Shown piece after piece: positions 6,281-11,272 of a DNA stretch of 11,272 nucleotides. Made by a program: the position numbers and the translations under genes. Each line of letters starts with the position of its first letter. Position 1 is the first letter of the stretch. The notes under the pieces were generated by a model. It was given only the letters and a program-made list of their open reading frames with translations, did no database searches and was not told the origin of the DNA. Origin of the DNA: Cellvibrionales bacterium UBA4495 (GTDB lineage Bacteria; Pseudomonadota; Gammaproteobacteria; Pseudomonadales; Porticoccaceae); NCBI GenBank assembly GCA_002388905.1, contig DGNJ01000035.1, positions 4,659 through 15,930 of the forward strand. The letters run 5' to 3'.

Positions 6281-6898
6281 ATGCAGAGGGAACCCATCGA
6301 AACACAAGACCATGGCGCGGCGTCCGCCGGTGAAAAGTATCGCCAATCCCATACTCCGGGCGAGACGGGCATCTGGGTATTCATCATGGGAGACATGATG
6401 GTTTTTGCCCTGTTTTTCCTGGTGTTCGTTTTTTACCGGGCCGAAAACACCGCCCTGTTCCAGGCCTCCCAGGCTACGCTCAATACCCATTACGGCACAT
6501 TCAATACGCTGTTGCTGCTGACCAGTTCCTGGTTCGTGGTCATGGCCACCAACGGCGTCCGGAAAAACCTGCGCCGGCAAGCCGCCACGCTTTACGGGCT
6601 CGCGTTTCTCTGCGGCGCCGGGTTTTCCTTGATCAAGGTGGTCGAATACCGGGAAAAAATACAGGCCGGTTTCGGGCTGACCACCAATGATTTCTACATG
6701 TACTATTACATTTTCACGGGGCTGCATTTTGTTCACGTGATTATCGGCATGGCGGTCCTGGTGGCATTGATCCACAAATCCCTGTCCGGGCTGAGAGAGC
6801 CGGGCGACCTTGCCCTGATCGAGGGAGGGGCCAGTTACTGGCACATGGTCGACGTACTCTGGATTATCCTGTTTCCCCTGCTTTATCTGATGAAATAA
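6281..6898 (+). CDS. Haem-copper oxidase subunit III, short NorE-like form
   Basis: A 205-residue membrane protein of the cytochrome c oxidase subunit III family. It has a polar 28-residue N-terminus and then five helices (about 29-52, 73-92, 101-122, 139-165 and 185-203). This is the five-helix form seen in NorE and quinol oxidase subunits rather than the seven-helix mitochondrial type. Signature stretches are GIWVFIMGDMMVF (30-42), KVVEY with the conserved Glu122 (119-123), FTGLHFVHVIIG (145-156) and YWHMVDVLWIILFPL (186-200). Subunit III is non-catalytic and stabilises subunit I in oxidases; NorE accompanies nitric oxide reductase. No subunit I or II, or NorB or NorC, is present in the window. 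It is tightly packed between the six-helix gene (3 bases) and the NorF-like gene (4 bases), so all three are co-translated. Confidence 0.88.
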   Translation: MQREPIETQDHGAASAGEKYRQSHTPGETGIWVFIMGDMMVFALFFLVFVFYRAENTALFQASQATLNTHYGTFNTLLLLTSSWFVVMATNGVRKNLRRQAATLYGLAFLCGAGFSLIKVVEYREKIQAGFGLTTNDFYMYYYIFTGLHFVHVIIGMAVLVALIHKSLSGLREPGDLALIEGGASYWHMVDVLWIILFPLLYLMK

Positions 6899-6902
6899 GC
6901 CC

Positions 6903-7175
6903 ATGAACGACTTGATTCGCCATTACACCACCGGGGTCTGGCTGTTGCTGGCGGCACTGACCGCCAGTCTCTGGTGGCTTGGTGGCGGCAGCGCTACCAG
7001 CGGCGTCTACGCCACCGTATCGTTAATGGTCATCGCCTTTTTCAAGGTCCGCCTGGTGGGCATACATTTCATGGAGTTACGCTGGGCACCTCTGCCCCTG
7101 CGGCTGGCGTTCGAGGCCTGGACACTGGTCACCTGCCTCCTGGTTCTGGCTGTCTACTGGGCGGGGCAGACCTGA
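6903..7175 (+). CDS. Prokaryotic cytochrome c oxidase subunit IV / NorF-like protein
   Basis: A 90-residue membrane protein with three helices (about 10-27, 35-56 and 67-87), the usual size for the bacterial subunit IV family that includes NorF. The diagnostic stretch FFKVRLVGIHFMELRWAP (46-63) is well conserved: Lys48, Arg50, the FMELR core and the following proline. The function in the family is structural or assembly-related. It begins four bases after the subunit III-like stop codon, completing a NorE-NorF-like pair. There is no clear Shine-Dalgarno sequence (AATAAGCCC before the ATG), which suggests translational coupling to the upstream gene. A 106-base gap follows before the LLM oxidoreductase. 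Confidence 0.85.
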   Translation: MNDLIRHYTTGVWLLLAALTASLWWLGGGSATSGVYATVSLMVIAFFKVRLVGIHFMELRWAPLPLRLAFEAWTLVTCLLVLAVYWAGQT

Positions 7176-7227
7176 GGCAACGCCTGATCGCTTTGTGTCG
7201 GGCGGCGGGTTTACATACTTTTGTGGC

Positions 7228-7252
7228 TCCCGGATTCCGGCGGGACCCGGAA
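7228..7252. repeat. Overlapping inverted repeats before the LLM gene
   Basis: TTCCGG (7235-7240) pairs with CCGGAA (7247-7252) around a 6-base loop. The overlapping TCCCG (7228-7232) can instead pair with CGGGA (7241-7245). The alternatives share bases, so only one forms at a time. No T-run follows. They could tune expression between the membrane module and the enzymes, or protect the downstream mRNA. Confidence 0.35.
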
Positions 7253-7281
7253 ACAACGCTTATCGTGGAGAGTAAAAAAGC

Positions 7282-8334
7282 ATGACGAAAAAACTCAACG
7301 CCGTGGGCCAGGAACGAAAATTCTGGGGCACCCTGCCCCTGGCGCCGGCAAAACAATTGATGGAAATGGGCCGGCAAATGGAGGACACCGGTTTCGAGGG
7401 TGCCTTCATGCTGCAAATCTACGGCCCCCCTTTCGCGGCCCTGGCAGCCGTCGCCGCCGGCACCACCCGGCTCAAGGTGGCCACGGGTGTGGCCGTGGAG
7501 TCGAGCCGCACCCCGTTCGAAACCGCTTTTATCGCCATGGACATGGACCGGATTACCGAGGGCCGCTTCGTACTTGGCCTGGGCGCTTCCCTGCCGGCCA
7601 CCACCGTGGGCATGCACGGTCTGCCCAACTATAAACCCATCGCCCACCTGAAGGACACGGTGGCGGCCATCCGCCATATTGTCGCCGGATCCCACAAAGG
7701 GCTGCAGCCCTACGAGGGGGAGTATTACAAGGCCGACTATAAGGAGATGATCGTCATGCCGCCCCCGGTCCGCGAACACATTCCCATCTGGATCGGCGCC
7801 CTGCGCGAGAAAATGACCCGCACGGCCCTGGAGATCGGCGACGGCCTGCTCGGCCATTCGCTGTGGAGCACCCAGTTTACCAACGAATATATCGGGCCCT
7901 TGATAGAACGCTCCCTGAAGGAGTTCGGGCGTTCCCGGGAAGATATCGAAGTGAGCAGCTGGCCCTTTGTGGCCGTCAACGACGACAAGCAGCAGGCTAT
8001 CGAAGACGCGCGGGCCACGGTCGCCTACTACGCCGGCATGAAGGCTTACGAATACATCTTCGAGGCCCAGGGGTACCTTGAGCAGGCAAGACTCTGCCAG
8101 GACGCGGCCAGCCGCCAGAGTGATATCGATTCCGTTCTCGACAGGATATCCGACCAGATGGTCATGGATTTCGTGGCCTGCGGCAGCCCAGAGGATGTCC
8201 TGGAGCAGATCGAGCCTTTCTGGAACGTGGCGGACGCGCTCTGTCCCACCATCCCCTTCCGTAACCTGACCATGGAACAGATGCAGCTCTACGGGCAGGG
8301 CATCTACCGCCTGGTGGCCGCCGCCAGGCAATAG
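7282..8334 (+). CDS. LLM-class (luciferase-like) flavin/F420-dependent oxidoreductase
   Basis: A 350-residue soluble protein with the bacterial luciferase-like TIM-barrel fold, full length. Visible family marks are GFEGAFML near strand 2 (37-44), TTRLKVATGV (61-70), the strand GRFVLGLGAS (94-103), the phosphate-side PIWIGAL (168-174), GDGLLGH (186-192) and CGSPEDVLEQI (300-310). Members use coenzyme F420 or FMN to reduce or oxidise alcohols, ketones or unsaturated substrates. The overall pattern is closest to the F420-type subclass, but the cofactor is not proven by sequence. TGGAGAG lies about ten bases before the ATG. It probably belongs to the operon beginning at 5588 and is followed after 31 bases by an SDR. 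Base composition becomes strikingly GC-rich from here on. Confidence 0.9.
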   Translation: MTKKLNAVGQERKFWGTLPLAPAKQLMEMGRQMEDTGFEGAFMLQIYGPPFAALAAVAAGTTRLKVATGVAVESSRTPFETAFIAMDMDRITEGRFVLGLGASLPATTVGMHGLPNYKPIAHLKDTVAAIRHIVAGSHKGLQPYEGEYYKADYKEMIVMPPPVREHIPIWIGALREKMTRTALEIGDGLLGHSLWSTQFTNEYIGPLIERSLKEFGRSREDIEVSSWPFVAVNDDKQQAIEDARATVAYYAGMKAYEYIFEAQGYLEQARLCQDAASRQSDIDSVLDRISDQMVMDFVACGSPEDVLEQIEPFWNVADALCPTIPFRNLTMEQMQLYGQGIYRLVAAARQ

Positions 8335-8365
8335 TGCCAGGGCGCGTAACAGAGAGGCAATCGCC

Positions 8366-9154
8366 ATGACCCACCCGGCTGTGGAAGACCTGAAGCCCGA
8401 CCTGAACGGCAAGGTGGCCTTTATCACCGGGGCCGGCCAGGGCTTCGGCCGGGATTTCGCCGAAGCCATCGCCACCGCCGGCGGCGCGGTGGTCATCTGC
8501 GATATCGACGAACCCGCCGCCCGCAAAGCGGCCGAGGCCATCGTCCGGCAACACGGCGAAGGCCGTGCCCTGGCAGTGCGCGCCGACGTGGCCGACGAAA
8601 ATCAGGTGAAGGCGGCCGTGGCGGCCGCCGTCGAAAACCTGGGCGGGATCGACATTCTCGTCAACAATGCCGGCAAGCACCTGACCAAATACAACCAGCC
8701 CTTCGGCAAGCTCAGCCGGGAGGATGTCCGGGCGATGATGGAGGTCAACTTCATGGGCGTGGTGAACTGTACCCTGGCCTGCCGGGATGCCATGGCGGCC
8801 AGGGGCGGCGGCAGCGTGGTGAATATCGCCTCCATTGGCGGGCACCTGAGCTCGACCCCCTACGGCGTCAGCAAGCTGGCGGTCCGGGGCCTGACCATCG
8901 CCTTTGCCAGCGAACTGGCCGACGCCAATATTCGTGTGAATGCCATCAGTCCCGGCCTTATGGGCACGGAAGCGGCGCTGGCGGATCTTCCCGGCGATTT
9001 TGTCGCCCGCTTTCGCGACGAACTGCAACTGGTGCACCGGCTGGGTCGCGTGGAGGACATTACCGCGGCGGTGCTCTACCTGTGCAGTCCCGCCTCGAAC
9101 TTTATGACCGGGGAAACCCTCAAGGTTTCAGGTGGTTACCCCCTGGGGATTTAG
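8366..9154 (+). CDS. Short-chain dehydrogenase/reductase (classical SDR)
   Basis: A 262-residue NAD(P)-dependent oxidoreductase with a complete catalytic set: TGAGQGFG (21-28), NNAG (100-103), Asn128 in MEVNFMG, Ser156 in NIAS, Tyr166 and Lys170 in YGVSK, and the SPGLMGT loop (195-201). Asp46 in ICDID points to NAD(H). The segment between the catalytic Ser and Tyr is three residues shorter than the common spacing of 13, and the usual DGG near the C-terminus is SGG (255-257). The first 12 residues before the Rossmann fold form a short extension. AGAGAGG precedes the ATG. It lies 31 bases after the LLM oxidoreductase and 33 before the beta-hydroxyacid dehydrogenase, so the three probably act on successive intermediates of one substrate (inference). 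Confidence 0.93.
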   Translation: MTHPAVEDLKPDLNGKVAFITGAGQGFGRDFAEAIATAGGAVVICDIDEPAARKAAEAIVRQHGEGRALAVRADVADENQVKAAVAAAVENLGGIDILVNNAGKHLTKYNQPFGKLSREDVRAMMEVNFMGVVNCTLACRDAMAARGGGSVVNIASIGGHLSSTPYGVSKLAVRGLTIAFASELADANIRVNAISPGLMGTEAALADLPGDFVARFRDELQLVHRLGRVEDITAAVLYLCSPASNFMTGETLKVSGGYPLGI

Positions 9155-9187
9155 ACCCATTCTCAAAAAACCGAAGGAAGCACCACC

Positions 9188-9991
9188 ATGAATACCAGTG
9201 CCAACGGGAACACACTGCACGCCGGGGTAATCGGCCTCGGCCAGATCGGCGGCGGCGTCGCCATTTGCCTGGCTCGCAAGCAACGGCCGCTGGCAGTTTA
9301 CGATGTTCGGCCGGAAGCGGCCGGCAAGCTGGACGGCGTACCGGCGCCGCAATCCTCCCCGGCCGAGGTGGCCCGCGCCAGCGATGTGGTAATGATCGCC
9401 GTGCTCAACGCCGAACAGGCCAGGGCGGTGCTGGAAGGTCCCGACGGGATCCTTGCCGGCGCCCATCCGGGCCTGACCCTGGTCCTGCTCAGCACCATCT
9501 CCCTGGATGAACTCCGGGACATCGAGGCGCTTGTGCGGAAAAAGGGCATCGCCCTGCTGGACTGCGGTGTCACCGGCGGCCCCCTGGCCGACCAGGGCGG
9601 GCTGGTGTGCATGATAGGCGGCGAGAACGGCGAGGTGGCCCGGGTCATGCCGGTGCTGGAGGATTTTTCGGCGGAAGTTCACCACATGGGCCAGAGCGGT
9701 GCCGGCATGGCCACCAAAATTGCCCGCAACATGATCCACTTTACCGTCTGGCGCGCCGGCTTCGAGGGCGCCAAACTGGCCACCCGTGCCGGCGTCGACC
9801 TGGGCAAGTTTATCGACCTGGTGGAGCGGGCTTCGCAGAACCCCGGCGCCAGCGTCACCACCTGGATGGACGCGGACAGGGTAGCGGGCGCCGAACGCAT
9901 GACCAGCGACCCCAGGGAACTGCGCAAAATGACCCTGGGTCTCCAGCAGAAGGACCTGGATGCCGCCAGGGAGCTGGCCGACCAGCGATAA
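9188..9991 (+). CDS. Beta-hydroxyacid dehydrogenase (HIBADH/6PGDH-like), C-terminally truncated
   Basis: A 267-residue NAD(P)-dependent dehydrogenase of the 3-hydroxyisobutyrate / tartronate semialdehyde group. The Rossmann loop GLGQIGGGVA (16-25) is followed by YDVRPE (38-43), with Asp39 suggesting NAD. The substrate motif DCGVTGGPLADQGGL (125-139) is canonical in form, and Lys177 with Asn181 in KIARN form the catalytic pair. It oxidises a beta-hydroxy acid or reduces the semialdehyde. Relatives are about 290-300 residues. This one stops right after KDLDAARELADQR (255-267), inside the last helical region, so some 25-30 residues seem to be missing. The stop lies where an IS256-family element begins, so the insertion probably supplied it. 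GAAGGAAG precedes the ATG. Activity is doubtful but possible, since the catalytic residues remain. Confidence 0.88.
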   Translation: MNTSANGNTLHAGVIGLGQIGGGVAICLARKQRPLAVYDVRPEAAGKLDGVPAPQSSPAEVARASDVVMIAVLNAEQARAVLEGPDGILAGAHPGLTLVLLSTISLDELRDIEALVRKKGIALLDCGVTGGPLADQGGLVCMIGGENGEVARVMPVLEDFSAEVHHMGQSGAGMATKIARNMIHFTVWRAGFEGAKLATRAGVDLGKFIDLVERASQNPGASVTTWMDADRVAGAERMTSDPRELRKMTLGLQQKDLDAARELADQR

Positions 9992-10012
9992 CGTAAATTA
10001 TCTTTCGCACTT

Positions 10013-10036
10013 TTGAGAAGAGGCAGTGGTTCTCAA
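10013..10036 (+). repeat. Leader hairpin A of the transposase
   Basis: TTGAGAA (10013-10019) pairs perfectly with TTCTCAA (10030-10036), loop of 10 bases. Its right arm overlaps the left arm of the larger ribosome-site hairpin (10026-10087), so the two folds exclude each other. Confidence 0.55.
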
Positions 10037-10087
10037 GTTGGTAAACTGGGTTTGCAGACTCAATAACCAACAACAGAGGAGAACCAC
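10026..10087 (+). promoter_or_regulatory. Leader hairpin B covering the transposase ribosome binding site
   Basis: GTGGTTCTC (10026-10034) is the exact complement of GAGAACCAC (10079-10087), and nested inside it GTTGGT (10037-10042) matches ACCAAC (10066-10071), with a small AAAC/GTTT hairpin at the tip (10043-10053). The Shine-Dalgarno sequence AGAGGAG (10075-10081) is partly in the right arm and partly in the bulge. This resembles known schemes that hold transposase translation low, but folding energy was not computed. Confidence 0.5.
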
Positions 10088-10091
10088 CACC

Positions 10092-11272
10092 ATGAGTGAG
10101 GATACCAAAGAACTGGGTAAAGTTGTGCGCATCGACGAGAGCCGCATCCGGGATCACCTGGGCGAGTTGGTGCGCGGCACGGTCGAGGAGACCCTCAATG
10201 CCATGCTGGATGCCGAAGCTGACGCCCTATGCAAGGCCCAGCGTTACGAACGCAGCCCCGAACGCACGGATTATCGGGCGGGGAGTTATGATCGGCGCTT
10301 TCACACCAAGGCGGGCGAAGTGACACTGAAGATGCCGAAGTTACGCCGCCAGCCCTTCGAGACGGCGATCATCGAACGCTACCGGCGGCGGGAGAGCTCC
10401 ATCGAGGAGTCGTTGATCGAGATGTACCTCTCTGGCGTGTCCGTGCGCCGGGTGGAAGACATTACCGAGGCGCTGTGGGGCACCCGGGTGAGTTCTGGCA
10501 CCGTGAGCCAGCTCAACCAGAAGGTCTACAAGCACATTGAGACCTGGCGCAATCGACCCATCGAGGGTCGCTACCCCTACGTCTATCTGGACGGGATCGT
10601 GCTCAAGCGCAGCTGGGCCGGCGAGATCAAGAACGTCTCGGTGCTGGTGGCCATTGGCGTGGATCAGGACGGCTACCGGCGTATCCTCGGCGTTCAGGAA
10701 GGCCACAAGGAAGACGAGGCGGGTTGGAGCGATTTCCTGGCACACCTCAAGGAACGCGGTCTGAAGGGCGTCAAACTGATCATCTCGGATGCCTGTCTCG
10801 GCTTGGTGGAATCGGTTGCCGAGTACTATCCGGAGGCCGACTGGCAGCGGTGCGTCGTGCACTTCTATCGCAATGTCTTCAGCCATGTGCCGAACAACAA
10901 GGTCAAGCAGGTGGCGATGATGCTCAAGGCCATCCATGCCCAGGAGAGTCATACAGCCGCCACCGAGAAGGCCGGTTCAGTGATCGAGCAACTCCGGCAG
11001 ATGAAGCTGGGCAAGGCGGCCAGTTTGGTGGAGTCAGCCATCGGCGAGACACTCACCTATTATCGCTATCCACATCAGCACTGGGTGCGCATCCGGACCA
11101 ACAACCCGATGGAGCGCATCATGCGCGAGATCCGGCGGCGCACCCGTGTAGTGGGCGCCTTTCCGGATGGCCAGTCTGCCTTGATGCTGGTGGCCGCCAG
11201 GCTGCGCCACATTGCCGGCACCAAGTGGGGCACGCGGCGTTATTTGTGTATGGAATGGCTCAAGGAAATGGA
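10092..11272 (+). CDS. IS256-family (mutator-type) transposase, 3' end outside window
   Basis: An open frame of 393 codons with no stop before the window ends; the family is usually about 400 residues or slightly more, so nearly all of it is here. It is a DDE transposase that cuts and joins the element's ends. Candidate catalytic residues are Asp167 in YVYLDGIVLK, Asp233 in IISDACLGL and Glu341 in TNNPMERIMREI. The signature RCVVHFYRN (253-261) between the second and third acidic residues and RRRTRVVGAFPDGQSAL (348-364) are typical. The N-terminal region (residues 20-150), including MYLSGVSVRRVEDI (111-124), matches the DNA-binding part. AGAGGAG (10075-10081) is about ten bases before the ATG. 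No frameshift or premature stop is seen, so it may be active. Confidence 0.93.
   Translation, partial: MSEDTKELGKVVRIDESRIRDHLGELVRGTVEETLNAMLDAEADALCKAQRYERSPERTDYRAGSYDRRFHTKAGEVTLKMPKLRRQPFETAIIERYRRRESSIEESLIEMYLSGVSVRRVEDITEALWGTRVSSGTVSQLNQKVYKHIETWRNRPIEGRYPYVYLDGIVLKRSWAGEIKNVSVLVAIGVDQDGYRRILGVQEGHKEDEAGWSDFLAHLKERGLKGVKLIISDACLGLVESVAEYYPEADWQRCVVHFYRNVFSHVPNNKVKQVAMMLKAIHAQESHTAATEKAGSVIEQLRQMKLGKAASLVESAIGETLTYYRYPHQHWVRIRTNNPMERIMREIRRRTRVVGAFPDGQSALMLVAARLRHIAGTKWGTRRYLCMEWLKEM

Larger units (their letters stand above)
9988..11272 (+). mobile_element. IS256-family insertion sequence, left part (runs off the window)
   Basis: A transposase of the IS256 (mutator) type starts at 10092, behind about 100 bases of non-coding leader that directly follow the truncated dehydrogenase. 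The left terminal repeat should lie in the AT-rich sequence from about 9987 to 10020. The exact end cannot be fixed because the right terminal repeat and the 8-9 bp target duplication are outside the window. The element's codons and leader differ from the GC-rich operon it interrupts. Confidence 0.8.

Noticed and set aside
5867..6904. 345-codon minus-strand open frame opposite the membrane module
   Set aside because: It overlaps three well-supported plus-strand membrane genes and has a Gln/Asp/His/Gly-rich composition with no domain.
6281..7175. Part of a complete nitric oxide reductase operon
   Set aside because: The NorE-like and NorF-like genes are not accompanied by NorB, NorC, NorD or NorQ in the window, so a denitrification role cannot be claimed.
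7129..8541. 470-codon minus-strand open frame opposite the LLM gene
   Set aside because: It mirrors a clear LLM-class gene in GC-rich sequence; its product is rich in Gly, His and Val without family motifs, as expected of an antisense shadow.
8162..9037. 291-codon minus-strand open frame opposite the third SDR
   Set aside because: It is antisense to a complete SDR with all catalytic motifs; nothing in its own product resembles a protein family.

Overview
The window looks like a chromosomal accessory region of a proteobacterium, most likely a gammaproteobacterium. The grounds are the encoded CCA tail on the tRNA, clear Shine-Dalgarno sequences, moderately to strongly GC-rich coding, and the mix of short-chain dehydrogenase (SDR), TetR, SnoaL-like and LLM-oxidoreductase genes common in marine hydrocarbon or steroid degraders. 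No species can be named from the sequence alone.

Layout: (1) 1-84: the 3' end of a tRNA, probably tRNA-Leu, with a strong Rho-independent terminator. (2) 85-399: a gap with no convincing gene. (3) 400-1653 (+): a 12-helix MFS transporter of the monocarboxylate/oxalate-formate type. (4) 1683-2504 (-): an SDR, divergent from (5) 2815-3264 (+): a SnoaL/NTF2-like protein behind a recognisable sigma70-type promoter. (6) 3361-4008 (-): a TetR-family regulator. (7) 4338-5156 (-): a second SDR with its own terminator. (8) 5157-5587: a divergent control region with a 15-bp tandem duplication and several dyads. (9) 5588-9991 (+): a probable six-gene operon: an unrecognised six-helix membrane protein, a NorE-like short haem-copper oxidase subunit III, a NorF-like subunit IV, an LLM-class flavin/F420-type oxidoreductase, a third SDR, and a beta-hydroxyacid dehydrogenase (HIBADH/6PGDH-like) that appears cut short at its C-terminus. 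(10) about 9988-11272: the left part of an IS256-family insertion sequence whose transposase gene starts at 10092 and runs off the window.

Functional picture (inference): the soluble enzymes (three SDRs, LLM oxidoreductase, beta-hydroxyacid dehydrogenase, SnoaL-like protein) form a set for oxidising and reducing alcohols and ketones and remodelling rings of an unidentified hydrophobic substrate. The MFS protein could import an organic acid and the TetR protein could be the local switch. The most unusual part is the three-gene membrane module at 5588-7175. It has accessory oxidase subunits III and IV but no catalytic subunit I or II in the window, and it is joined to a six-helix protein that has no histidine at all. 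It heads the operon containing the LLM oxidoreductase. The insertion sequence seems to have landed in the last gene of this operon, and its transposase leader can fold into mutually exclusive hairpins, one of which covers the ribosome binding site.
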